Source: Sclerurus mexicanus
Taxonomy: Eukaryota > Chordata > Aves > Passeriformes > Furnariidae
DNA: 64,000 bases
Direction of reading: 5' to 3'
NCBI GenBank assembly: GCA_013396755.1
Contig: VWZF01004011.1
Coordinates: 186,907 to 250,906 of the forward strand
A model generated the notes under the pieces. It was not told the origin of the DNA. It saw only the letters and a list, made by a program, of their open reading frames with translations, and did not search any database. A program made the translations under genes and the position numbers. Below, piece by piece: positions 34,735 to 46,766 of the stretch; the first letter of the stretch is position 1, and every line of letters begins with the position of its first letter.

Positions 34735-37233
34735 GTATTTTTTTTTCATTTTAAAGTGACTTCTTGTGTGTCCTGCCATAAGCAAAACTCTGCAGATACA
34801 GTGGAAAAGGTAGAACAGTCAGCTCTATTAGTGTCTTGTGAATAAAACAAGATGTCTTACCCTTTTTTCTGATTCTTTTTGAATTTAGGTAATACCTTAT
34901 GAAGTTGCTAAGCCATGGAAACCTCCAGTAGAATGCCTGTATTTAAGGCAGCTAGCCAGTATCTATAGATGTTCAGGTTATCTGGAAACTAGCTGTAAAT
35001 TGCAAGACCTGTAAGATTTCAGAAGAAAGGGTGAGAATAACTTTTCTACCTGTGAAATAGTATTAATAGTCTTTTCACTAGATTCTTTGTCCTTTCCAGA
35101 AATTCAAGATGAAAAAGATATACCAAAACAATTAGTTTGTCTGCATCAATGATGTCTAAACTGGATTACTCAGGCAGAGATTGGGCTCCGTAACACAGCT
35201 GCTTTTCGCAGCAGCCTGGATTTTAGAATGGAGTGCCTCAAGAAAGCAACAAATAGCACAGCTTTCCCTTTGTCACTTCATTTGTGAAGCTGAATCAGAT
35301 TCTGTCCCACACACCAGAAATAGCTCTCAAAAATCTGAACAATTCACCAGGAGGGCTCTTGAGATCCACAGCAGGAGCAAAGCTGGCTGCACCTCCCTGT
35401 GACTTAACCACAGTGGAAGGCAGGAACCTCACTGAGGGCCTGCGACTCTGAAATGTTATTTCTTCTTATCACACATCAGAACACATCTGTAGACGCTATC
35501 TGGCAATGATGCCAGATGTTTTGGTTCCCTTTATCATCATGCATTGATTATTTCTTGTTTGTTCAAGGCTTGTTTATGGTTTTACATTTTGTTTCTTCAG
35601 TGACAAATTTAATTTCTCAGTGATAGGTGCTTGTTATTTTGCTAGACAAGTTTAATGTGCTGCTGCTTCACTCCAAGGGAGCTTTGCAAGTCAGTAGTAA
35701 AAAAAATATTAATGAGCAAATAATGTTTCAAGTGTATCTATTGTTGCTGCAATTTCTGCAATGGCATTCCTTATTTAAGCTTCCTTTAAGAATTCACCTA
35801 AGAACTACAGATTTTGGTCCATGTCTATTATAAATTTGGTTAACTGTAAGCATATATACACCAGAAGATAATAGATCTTTCCCTGGAAGGCAATTCAAGC
35901 AAATCATTATGACATGCCTTATCTGGAGGCTCAGACCCAAACTGAGACATAAAGTGCCTCCCAGAGAGCCTGAGCCTCTTTTGACCACAGCACTGTACAA
36001 CTTCATACAGGTTGATATAAAATCTGTTTGCTACAACAGACAGCCACTGCTTTAGACTGAAGGCTTAAAGTCTGAAAGCCAGCTACACAAAAGATGATTG
36101 CATGTGCTTCTGTGTGTGTCTTGTTTTGTAAATATTCATCTATCAGTGAATTACTAACACCAGGCAAGGAGGGCTCTCTGTTTCAAAGCCTTAAGCACAG
36201 TAGTGCCTGCATTTGCCAAATACACTTAGTGGGTCGAGTTCTGGGCGAGCTGCTTGTCATAAAGCATTGCTACTCTGTACGGAACATGTTTTTGCCTCTC
36301 TGCAGTTGGGTGTGGGCAGGGAAGGGTGAAATGGGGAGAAGAGGAAGGGCTGAAATGAAGGACCAGACTAAGTTCTCTGGAAACCAGGGATCACAAGCCA
36401 TGAATCATCCAGTAAATACAGAGCCAAACGTTTGGATGAACAGAGCCCTTAACAATTAATTAATTGTTGACTTTAACTGCCTGTGCTGCAGATGTGCTAT
36501 CATTTTTACAGACCAGTCCCTCACCAATCTCTTTAAGTTGTTTACAAAGTAATTGGTAAATGCAAAAAAGAAAAAAAGTTCTTGTATGAAAATTACTTCC
36601 ACAAATGCACGGATGCGTAGGCGTGCACACAATGAAAATAGGAGAAAGGTTGAAGTCTGCATGATGTTTGATTTTATGAGAGTTTATGAATGTCCCTTGG
36701 AAAAGACTTTATGTCTTATTCTCCCATGCTTCCTGGATTTTGATGTTTCCCATAAAAAAAGCAGAATATCCTTTCATTTACAAAATGAGTTGGATTTAAC
36801 TCCATAATTTGTAAATATTTATACATATTTCCAAAGAATACATGGGCTGAACTGCATTTTTTCCTGATTACTTATATGCCTCAATATATCATCTTAGCTC
36901 CTACATCTTGTACATGCAAAACTGAACTTTCAGATGAAAAGTCTATGCAGAATGACAACAAATTGACAGATTGTTGCAAGAACAACAATCTAAGTGGCAT
37001 GCAATTCAGACCTGAGCAAATGTGAACTTATTGTCCATTACAGTTCTTCAGGTTTTTTGGTGCAGAAGAGCTTTCTGATAATAGACCCAAGTCCTACAAT
37101 CACTTGTGCACGTGCTTAACATTTTATACTATGTTCAGTGATTAAGTTGTACCAACCCACTGAGCAGAATTAATCTTATGGAAAGTTCTTCAAGATTACA
37201 GCTCAGGTGGTTTGAAGCTTATATGCAACATGG
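34735..37233. other. Unannotated non-coding stretch
   Basis: Unique sequence. The 121-codon plus-strand frame at 36094-36459 is the longest here but shows no recognisable motif or splice context. Lysine-rich frames near 36553 derive from A-rich DNA. Confidence 0.5.
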
Positions 37234-37363
37234 ACTACAGAACAGTCATTTTAATTTCATTTATATTTCCTTTGCCACTAGTCACTACAACTACTACAAA
37301 TTACTACAGAACAGTCATTTTAATTTCATTTATATTTCCTTTGCCACTACAGCCACTACAACC
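37234..37363. repeat. 69-bp tandem duplication
   Basis: The segment beginning ACTACAGAACAGTCATTTTA recurs with a period of 69 bp (37234-37302, then 37303 to about 37363). The second copy is near identical through CCTTTGCCACTA and then drifts (GTCACTACAAC against CAGCCACTACAAC). The unit ends in ACTACA-type short repeats that could have promoted slippage. Confidence 0.9.
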
Positions 37364-40197
37364 GAGGCAACATTGTTTTTTTAATGTTTAAGACACTTAT
37401 GCAAATTAAAAGCATCACAAAAAATGGCAAGAGGAAGTTGAAACACCCAAAATTCTTTGAAAGGAAGCTGAGGCAGGTGTTCAGAATCAAAGACATCACA
37501 TATGCTCGATCCAGGATTTACACATAAACTTGAGAAAACATCTGCTTACACTACTGGGTAACCTCACTGTGAGATCTTAAGGCACTTAATTCCTTTTTCA
37601 CTGAGACACTCTGCAAATCCTTCTGCATAGGATAGGACATGGTAGTCAAAGCATTTACTGAAATGCAAAATTGTTTCGCTTTGATTTTTACCATGACCGT
37701 TCTTTCCCTCCAGGTTTCCTATTTCATTGAATGCATGGGTTTTCCTTCACTCCTAATCATTAAAAGGGTATCAGTGTGCATATGCATAAATGTGCATTTC
37801 TGCTAAGTTACGAAGAAAGGTGTAGAAATTTGAGTTTTTGATTATTCAACATGAGAGGTATTCATGAGACTGACTTAATAGAGGCATGTTTTAAAGAATG
37901 CTTTCAGCATTTGGAAAGTCAGATCATATTTTCTGGTCAGTTTGGAGACATTTAAAAATAGATTAGGAACCTGCACTTCTAGACCCTTCAGGGAGCACCC
38001 ATCATCATCTCCCTCTTTGTCCCCTGGGTACATTCATGCAGAGAGGACACATCTCATGACTCACCACACTTGCTCCTGCAGCTCTGGACTGAAGAAAAGT
38101 TCACTGATGTTTATAGGATGTTTGTGGTGACCTCTGGGATACACTCTCATAATGAATTTCAGACTGTCTACCCAAGCCTTTCGACTATCTATCCAATCTC
38201 CCTGAATTCTTAACCTCACACTTCCTCCTGCTGCACGTCCTTCTGGGAGACACTGGATACTCAGGATGAAACATTTTAAAGCCAGTGCCTGCAGCCTTGT
38301 CAGTACATCCAACACAAGACCTGACTTTGTTGTTTATTTTAGCGCAAATCTCCACCCTCTTCACTTGTTCACAGGAAAGGCTTTTTCTTACAGATCATAG
38401 CCCTGCACTTGAGAGAAATCTTCCCTTTTTTTTTTTTTTTCTTCTTCCGGGGCTTCTATTTTTCTCACCAAAACACAGAAAAAGTATTCTGTAAGAACTA
38501 TGTCTAAGACCCTGGGATCCTTGTAATGGAATACAAGTTAAAAACAACTTTTTCTGTTGCTTTATGCATCCCCAGAGTTAATTATTATGACTTAAAAAAG
38601 AAATAACCCCTGAATCCTTACTTCTTCATAAAGCCATCCTTTAGTAAGCTGACCTAACAGAAACTGGAAGCCCTAACTAACCCCTTGGCTGATACATGAT
38701 TTATCTATGCCAGGGTGAAGTGTTTCACATATTAGCTGGAGGAAATGCACTTCTACTTTGTAATCTTGATAAATAGTTACTGAACTTATTTATTTTTTAA
38801 TGTTCATTTTAGCCATTCATCATTATTTTGAAGATCTTTTGCAAATACTGTCTGGAAATTTCTGACGAGTGATGCATTCATAAAAAGAAAGCTGCACAAA
38901 AGAACAAGGTTAGAAAGAAAACTCCCTCAAATAAAAAAAAGCTGATGCCAACACACTAGACAAATGAACATTAGCACTGGACAAAACAGACAGCACACAA
39001 ACTACATTAACATTGCAGATGGTTTCCTCTGACCATACTTAATGTTCTGTGCTTCTTTTACAAGTGTCTTATGAAGAGTTAATGAACTAAAGCAACAGCA
39101 AGTCAGTGTAGTTCCCACTGCCCTCTCCAAACCCAAAGCCAGGGGACTGGAATGAAGTGTATGAGAAGGGAAGGTAGGTGACTCTGCCTTTATGGAGAAT
39201 CACTCGTGTGGAAACAATTAAATGCTTTCTATAGCCAGGACTAATTTTTTTACTAAATGGCTTGTTAATAAACATGCTTAGAGTATGTTTACCAGCATCA
39301 TCTGATTTCACCCGAGTACTATAAGCATGAGTCATCTGTGTGATTGACTAGCAGTTTTTCTGAATCTTTAAAAACATGTTGTCTCAGAAAGCACTATTAT
39401 TTTTCATGTAAAGATCACAGGTTTGAATTGGCTTTACCACCCTGTTGCTTTTAAAGCAAATGGTGCAATGAGGATGATGGAAATGCTGAATAATGCAGCA
39501 CAATACTTAAGTCTCTGTCAAAAAATCATGTTTAACCTATTTCTGGATATGAAAGATAGAGTTTCTAAGCAGAAAGCAGTGGAGGGATTCTCAAGCCCTT
39601 ATTTTCAGGCAACACTTTGCTACCTGATATTTAAAAGGTGGTGATAAATAACTCTAAATCATTGTCTTTTAATTAACTCTGCAATAGTAGAGATAGAAGT
39701 TTAGACATTAAGAAGGACTTTTTTCTCCTCCACCAAGAATAACGAATTGGTAAAGTGACCTCAGGGGCAAAGTTGTTGGGACAAGGCAGAAGGTCAATCA
39801 AGGAGTAATTAAATGCTGTCCTATGGGAAAACGGTAAGTACAGTCCCAAAGAGTGAGCTAAAAAAGGCCTAAGAGTAACAGAGGTAGAGGAGGAGAACAT
39901 CCCCCTGACAGCAACATTATGTAGACTCATGATCTTTCAGGAAGAAGCCACAGAACAGGAGGTCTGTTAGGACTGTAATAAATACTGAGTTATCAGAGTA
40001 AGAGGGAATTTGGATATAAACTCCAGCTGGATTTAAAGCACAGGCTCATTACTCTCACCTCTCACAAACTGTTTAATAAGCCAGTGCACACGGATCCAGG
40101 ACATCAGTCAGCTGTAACTGCTCACGTTAGCTTGCCACAAGCAGGTAGCTGTCTGCAGATACTTAGTCTGTCTCAGTCTCCTCAATCTCAGTGACCT
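37364..40197. other. Unannotated non-coding stretch
   Basis: Unique DNA with a T-run at 38426-38440 and several AT-rich parts. No recognisable open frame, repeat or RNA gene. Confidence 0.5.
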
Positions 40198-40277
40198 TGC
40201 CAAAGACATAAATACCTAAATAAATCCATAAATACAGCATTTTAAAGCATAATGCAATGGCAGACACTGCTTCTGCT
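40198..40277. repeat. 80-bp contig-end overlap, copy 1
   Basis: TTGCCAAAGACATAAATACC through ACACTGCTTCTGCT is identical to 41403-41482 apart from the shared-edge base context, at an offset of 1205. It is the last sequence before the N at 40278, so it looks like the end of one contig overlapping the start of another. Confidence 0.85.
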
Positions 40278-40278
40278 N
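40278..40278. other. Single N, contig junction
   Basis: Separates the 80-bp overlap end from contig 40279-41401. Confidence 0.85.
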
Positions 40279-40738
40279 ACGTGTCCAGTTGGAAACTCTC
40301 TAGGAGATAAGACATTAAGAATCCTGTTCTGAAGGCAACATTAACCTCAACAAGAATGGAGAGAGAACTCCTTCTCTCTGTGATGAAAAACTAAGCAAGA
40401 GAAAAAAACTCTACTTGGTCTGGAGTTCGGGGGTTTGATGTGGTTTCTTTGTTTTTAAGGACGTTGAACCACCTGCAAATTTTTCATACTGCTAACTCTG
40501 ATACAGGACTGTTGCTAAGAAAAAGAGAGCTACACAGCATCACTTTAAAGCAGAGGGACAGCAGAATGGGAAAGAACACCATAACCAGGTACCACCACTG
40601 TTACCACCTTGTGGACAAGCCTAGCTCCCTGCAGCCACCAAGTCTAAGTTAGGTCTGCAAATCAACTAGCTGCAAAGCCACCTGAGTAGAAGCATACACA
40701 GAGAAGCTGTGACTAGTTCCCTCGTGAGCAGGGCCTGA
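40279..40738. other. Unique part of a contig between two Ns
   Basis: Sequence beginning ACGTGTCCAGTTGG that occurs once. It precedes the part of the same contig that is repeated at 41766. No gene or repeat family recognised. Confidence 0.6.
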
Positions 40739-41401
40739 ACTAGCCTGTATCAAAATAGTTCAAAAAAAATCTCCATTACACTGTAGTAGTGATACGCCTC
40801 AACAGCTCTGGGTTTCACCAAACTTGTTAACACTTGGAAGAATGACTGTAGCTACACTTTGAATGAGCAGAACCCTGACAACATATTTATTTATCCAAAT
40901 GTTAGCTTTCTCCCCATTTCCCATCAGGCTTCTTCCTTCCCATTAAAAAGGAGAAGGTGACCCAGGGATTCTTTAATTCAACTGCTCAGTAAGTTTTTTC
41001 CCTTCAAACCTCACAGGCATTTGAGAAGGTAGATGGTTTACTACATGCTGTTAAAACCCCTGCCAGGTTCTCTGTAGTGCAAGAAAGCACACAGAAGAAA
41101 GAGCAAGGGCTTCAACCTCCTACAAGCACAACAAATATCTTCTATTTTCTTTCTCCACCATTTTTCTGGGGAAAGATATGTCAATCCCACACTACTGTAA
41201 TACTCCACCAAACTAAACCCTATGACCCAGGAAACCCTACCTATAAAGATCATCTCCATACTTAAACACTTCAGTTTACATTTGTCAGTGCACCTTCACA
41301 ATTCTAGTTCTTATAGATTTCTGGATTTTAAAAAGATTTGAAAATAACACAAACTCCCTCTGTTATCTGAGGTTCCTAAAAAAGTCAAAACACTAGTCTC
41401 C
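40739..41401. repeat. 663-bp block, copy 1, unmerged contig overlap
   Basis: Matches 41766-42428 at an offset of 1027, with two differences seen: C at 40985 against T at 42012, and G at 41288 against A at 42315. It ends exactly at the N at 41402, while copy 2 begins exactly after the N at 41765. Two differences in 663 bp is what allelic copies of one locus would show. The open frames 41041-41259 and 41077-41265 recur in copy 2 and are not recognisable. Confidence 0.9.
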
Positions 41402-41402
41402 N
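41402..41402. other. Single N, contig junction
   Basis: Separates the end of the first 663-bp copy from the contig that begins with the second 80-bp copy. Confidence 0.85.
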
Positions 41403-41764
41403 TGCCAAAGACATAAATACCTAAATAAATCCATAAATACAGCATTTTAAAGCATAATGCAATGGCAGACACTGCTTCTGCTGCAAGGGAGAGGCTAAAG
41501 CAAGTCAGCCTCCTTCACACTGAATTTCCTTGCCCCAAGATGCAGAATACCAGAACTATACAGACAAAAGGCATGAAGACTCTGCAATCTATTCTCAATC
41601 ATGTGGCCATATCTATATCAATAGATCAATGCCAGGGACCATCCTTGCAGACACAAGTCTGGTCTATTGGTAGAGCTGCTCCTGGCCATTTTCAGGGGCC
41701 TGATCCAGCTAAGTTACCCCTTTTCTTACATCTAGGTTATTACTTGGAAGCCCAGCCACTCGGC
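41403..41764. other. Short contig beginning with the 80-bp overlap, copy 2
   Basis: The first 80 bases (41403-41482) repeat 40198-40277 and the rest (41483-41764) is single-copy sequence from GCAAGGGAGAGGC to CACTCGGC. By overlap this contig continues the sequence that stops at 40277. The open frame 41462-41770 reads through the next N and is an artefact. Confidence 0.8.
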
Positions 41765-41765
41765 N
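41765..41765. other. Single N, contig junction
   Basis: Precedes the second copy of the 663-bp block. Confidence 0.85.
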
Positions 41766-42428
41766 ACTAGCCTGTATCAAAATAGTTCAAAAAAAATCTC
41801 CATTACACTGTAGTAGTGATACGCCTCAACAGCTCTGGGTTTCACCAAACTTGTTAACACTTGGAAGAATGACTGTAGCTACACTTTGAATGAGCAGAAC
41901 CCTGACAACATATTTATTTATCCAAATGTTAGCTTTCTCCCCATTTCCCATCAGGCTTCTTCCTTCCCATTAAAAAGGAGAAGGTGACCCAGGGATTCTT
42001 TAATTCAACTGTTCAGTAAGTTTTTTCCCTTCAAACCTCACAGGCATTTGAGAAGGTAGATGGTTTACTACATGCTGTTAAAACCCCTGCCAGGTTCTCT
42101 GTAGTGCAAGAAAGCACACAGAAGAAAGAGCAAGGGCTTCAACCTCCTACAAGCACAACAAATATCTTCTATTTTCTTTCTCCACCATTTTTCTGGGGAA
42201 AGATATGTCAATCCCACACTACTGTAATACTCCACCAAACTAAACCCTATGACCCAGGAAACCCTACCTATAAAGATCATCTCCATACTTAAACACTTCA
42301 GTTTACATTTGTCAATGCACCTTCACAATTCTAGTTCTTATAGATTTCTGGATTTTAAAAAGATTTGAAAATAACACAAACTCCCTCTGTTATCTGAGGT
42401 TCCTAAAAAAGTCAAAACACTAGTCTCC
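41766..42428. repeat. 663-bp block, copy 2
   Basis: Second copy of 40739-41401, continuous on the right with unique sequence (ACCCCTTAAAAAAA). This is probably the in-context copy. It carries no recognisable gene. Confidence 0.9.
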
Positions 42429-45400
42429 ACCCCTTAAAAAAAAAAAAAAATCCAGACTCTCCCTACCAGCACTCAAGCCAGTTTCATCTATTTCCTTTTT
42501 CTAATCCTCTTTTATGCCCATCAGCTGGTCCTTTTAGTGTAACATGGACCAGCTGCATCTACACCACTACTATTTAACCCCTCATTGTCTACTTCCATAC
42601 TTCAGTATGTACAGCAAAGAGGAGAGAGGCAAAGACCTATGGGTTGCTATGAGTAGTCTTATCTGAATTATAATTTTATTGAAATACTCTGAAAGTATAG
42701 GCTATTTCTCCCTCAATTTTTATAGTATTTACAGAAAGAAAAAACAACTAGTGTATTTGGGCATATATAAAAATCAACTTAGATTTGCACCACAAGCATA
42801 GGAATTGGTTGCTAAACTAGCCAGTGTTTATTCCCTGGATTGCTGATGCTCTCAAAACCAAGATAACTTAATCAGAGATTTTGCTGCTTGCTGTTTGTTA
42901 GTCCCAATAAGCTATTTATTTGCTTTTCAACTTCTTCCCTTCTTTCTCCTAGTTACACATTTAACAAGTAGAAAATAACCATAAACACTCATTAGAATGT
43001 ACTCAGAATTTAGATCTCTGGGGATTCACAAGGCAATATAGGTCCAGTTAGACTTTTTCCTGGGAGGACCCGTTTGAATGGTTCTTTGAATCAATGCAGG
43101 ATTTAACAACTTTTAATTGTCTAAACTAATAGGGAAGTAAACATTTCACATATTGCTATAAAACATTGACCTTATATCATTCTTGCTCTATTCTAAGGAT
43201 TTTATTAGTAATTCAGAAAGAGATACTATAGCAAACACATTTGATACCTGTCTTTGATTAACATGGCAATTGAGCAACTAGATGAGGGGAGATGTAAGGA
43301 TACCTGGGATATAATAGTAATTTGGAAATATTTACCACCATGTCATACCACACCTGAAAGTGATGAGTTTTTGAATGTAGTGTTCAGGCTATCCCAAATC
43401 AGGGAGCAAATTTTCTGAGTTTCATTATCTCAGGTTGTACCTTGATTTTTTTGTATTCTGACAATACCAGAATTCCATAGCATAGTTTAAGAAGCCTTGA
43501 ATAAATACAGAAATATAGTCCTAGCACCAGAGGTGTTTTGTAAAGATTCATTTATTTGCTTAATAGGTGAGTTACAAAGGGTCATTTTTTGCCCACCACA
43601 ACAGCTCTCCTAACCTGGAGAGTAAATCCAGGCATGAACATAAGCAGGACTCTGATAAGATAGCTAGAGCTACTGGCCAGACTGAGCTCTAACCAAAGAT
43701 TGTTGTTTCGTGATTTGCACATTTTTAACCATCAGGGTTCATAAAGACAGGTAGTATTTTCATGAGACTCCAGCATTGTTCTCAGCAATCTAAAATGAAC
43801 CTTCTTGAACTATTCTGAAAGCTAGTCAATGCAGAAATGTTTCTCATGTACAGGTCCTGACTTGATAATTTTTAGGCATCTGGATGTGATTTTATTTTTC
43901 TGCATTATTTTTCCCTCTCTGCACTGTACAAAACCCCATATAGACAAGGGAGAGCTGATAATCTTAACATGATAACTGTGAAAATTCCATACAAAATGCT
44001 TGCAAATGTAAAATACAAAGCATTTAAGAAAGAAATATATTTCTTAACTATATAAATTATCAGAATTTTTAGTCATAAGATAAATGTTGTGTTTGTTGTG
44101 TTTATCTTGTGTTCTAGATAACTAAGGAGTTATACTAAAACCTTTAAATAAACTGAATTTAATCCCAATCGAAAAGTCATGCTTTAAGTCAGATGCGATG
44201 TCAACTTTGAAATAACAGTGTTTCATTATGAGGTATTGTTTATGTTTTATAGAGTTCATATGATCTTTGTCAAAGCAAAAATCATGATAGCTCCCTTCTG
44301 AAAGCATTTATGTATATTATATTTATTTAGAGCTAAGCTTTTAGTTACTTTCCACTGCTCTTTTCATCAACAACAATAGCACACTCTGATTTGAACAGCA
44401 AAAACATCACACTGCCTGAAAGTCAGTCACCCAGCTTTCCATTTGAAATGAGTAGGACAAAGTCTGTTGCAAACATACTTGTGTAGAGATTTTATCAGTT
44501 CTTTCCTAGTAAGTTATGAAGATATTCTCAACAAAGCTGAGATACAATATTAGAGTGTGATCTACCCACTCACTGCTGCCTTTTAAACCATGTTTCCTGT
44601 CTAGAAGCTACTGTTCCACTGAAGTAGCATAACTTGATGTGGACTACCTTTCATTACTTGCCTTTCATGATTTGTCCCACATTAGAAGGGAAGTGGAGAT
44701 AGCAGGAGTCAGTGGAAACCACACAAAAGCACTCAAGGTCACAGTACTGCCACTGCCCATATGTTAATAAGAACTCAGTATGTAAGGCAGGACTGTACAC
44801 AGAACTAGTATTTGCCTGAGTTTCTGAAACAACCATCTCTTTAGACAAACTTAAGTGTTAATCTGTAGAGGCAGAGAGTGCCCAAAGGGTTGTGTAATCT
44901 GAATGATTTAGAGAAATTTCTGAAAAATAAATCTTGAAGAGGAGGTGTTCTGGAAGTTCCTGTAAGCAGAATGCTGTTATGTACTATGCTGCATAGTGTA
45001 TCAGGCTTTAGCCCAAAAATCCCACGAGATCAGCATATTTTAAGCACTTTTTTCCTTGTTCCTTGGGCTCTTTTCCCTTCTAGAAGAAGTAAGCTAACCA
45101 CCAAGCACTGGTATCTTCACTTCTCTGCCAAGAAATGCCCCAGTGAAGAGCACAGAAACAAAACCAGCCCTGACGATATAAAAAAGTAGGTGAAATCACT
45201 TTAGATATTTAGTTAAAGCTGTGGATGACTGGGACTTCATTCGCTGGCCTAATTCATCCTCCTCAAGAAAAACAATGTGTTTGTTATACTCCCTCTAACT
45301 ACCACTTCCAAGAAAATGAAAATAAAAAAGGCAATAGCATCCTCAAAGGGAGGACTATTACATATTTTTGGCACTAATCTGCTTCCAGATTGCATCTATT

Positions 45401-46619
45401 TTTTAAGCATTTTCAAGGTCCAAGAGTAAAGGGACTCCCAGATCCCACATTAGTTCAAAGAGTTAAAACCTTCAGCAAGCTAAACTCCTTGCTTTGGCAT
45501 GTCTATCAAAGGCTTTGAGCCTTTAATGTAATTGAAAACAATTGTCCCAGTGGGGAGGTCTAACACTCTGCAGTTAAACGCTTGAACTGCCTGAGAAAAC
45601 TAGAGGGGTTATAAGAATTCAAGGGTAAACTACATGACACAGTTCTGGTGATAATAATGTTCCAGAATTTATATTTATTAATATTGCCTTCTTTTGGTCA
45701 GACTCCCACAGGAAATCCTGAGGACTACATGTCTCCGGCATGTTTTATCTTAGATAGTCCCATCCTTGCGGTATTGCGTGCTGATAGCAGGACAGAAGAG
45801 TACCTTTGAAAATCTCTGGTCTTTATAGAAGCTGCTGATGACAACAAACAGGACCTTCAACACTCTGGGAAGACAATCCATCTACTTTCCTTAGCTATCA
45901 TTAAAATGTCTTTCAGACATAGGTCATAACTGGAAACCTATAAAGGATGTCTGTGTATTAGGCACTTCCCACAAGCCTGGTCCCTTGCGATTAAAATTTA
46001 TCACATTGTTCTTCTGGTTACAAATACTGCTGATATGTGTCATTACTGCAGAGCACTGCTCATAACATTTTGACTTTACTCCAAACATTTTTTTAAATTC
46101 TGAGTTTCCCATAAAGAATCCACTCCTGAAGTTTTTAAAGACACACATTACTTTAATGTTTTAAAAGGTTGTTAACCATTTTATTTTCCTGTTAAATGTT
46201 CACTTACACTGACAAATGATTTGATGAGAAGCTTCATGTTCCCTGCTCTGGTCCCTGTGATGTAGCAAAAGAGCAGTTATGGTGCATAAAATCATACAGA
46301 CTTGTCAGTTTATAGGTCAGTTTATATATTAAGTCCATCTTCTTAAAAGCTTCTTGACTAAGATATTGCTAACATTGTGTCTTAGTGGTGTTCTCTTTCA
46401 AAGACTTGCTGGTTTTGCTTATCTAAAAATTTTGTACAATTTTAAAATTTGCATGTCTACTGGAGTATAAAGAGTGTAATTATTGCCTTCACGCTAGAGT
46501 GAAATTATTTTCTGTAAGCTATGCTATATCTCTAGCTGTGGGCAGTGAAGTCTAGAGTTAATCTTTTTTCCTCTCTAAGTAGAACTTTTTTTCACAGAAA
46601 GTATCAATTTTGAGACACA
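42429..46619. other. Unannotated non-coding stretch
   Basis: AT-rich unique DNA. Open frames are 76 codons or shorter and not recognisable. An A-run lies at about 42436-42450. Confidence 0.5.
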
Positions 46620-46766
46620 GTCATAGAATCATTGAACTGTTTAGTTTAGATGACACCTTAAAGATCACCCAGTTCCAACTCCCCTGCCATGGACAGGGGC
46701 ACTTTCCACTAGACTAAGCTCTCAAAGCCCCATCCAGCCTGGGCTTGAACACTTCCAGGGATGCAT
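46620..46766 (-). mobile_element. CR1 LINE 3' end (minus strand)
   Basis: GTCATAGAATCATTGAACTG is the reversed CR1 terminal repeat. It is followed by antisense CR1 wording: CACCTTAAAGATCACCCAGT, TTCCAACTCCCCTGCCATGG, AGCCCCATCCAGCCTGGGCT, TGAACACTTCCAGGGATG. About 147 bp of the 3' UTR survives. It is 5'-truncated and dead. Confidence 0.92.

Noticed and set aside
36094..36459. 121-codon plus-strand open frame
   Set aside because: No recognisable domain, no splice signals and no repeat match; within chance length for a 64-kb window.
41462..41770. 102-codon plus-strand open frame
   Set aside because: Crosses the N at 41765, so it spans two contigs and is not a real frame.
40739..42428. True tandem duplication of 663 bp
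   Set aside because: Copies begin and end exactly at Ns with only two differences; unmerged contig overlap fits better.
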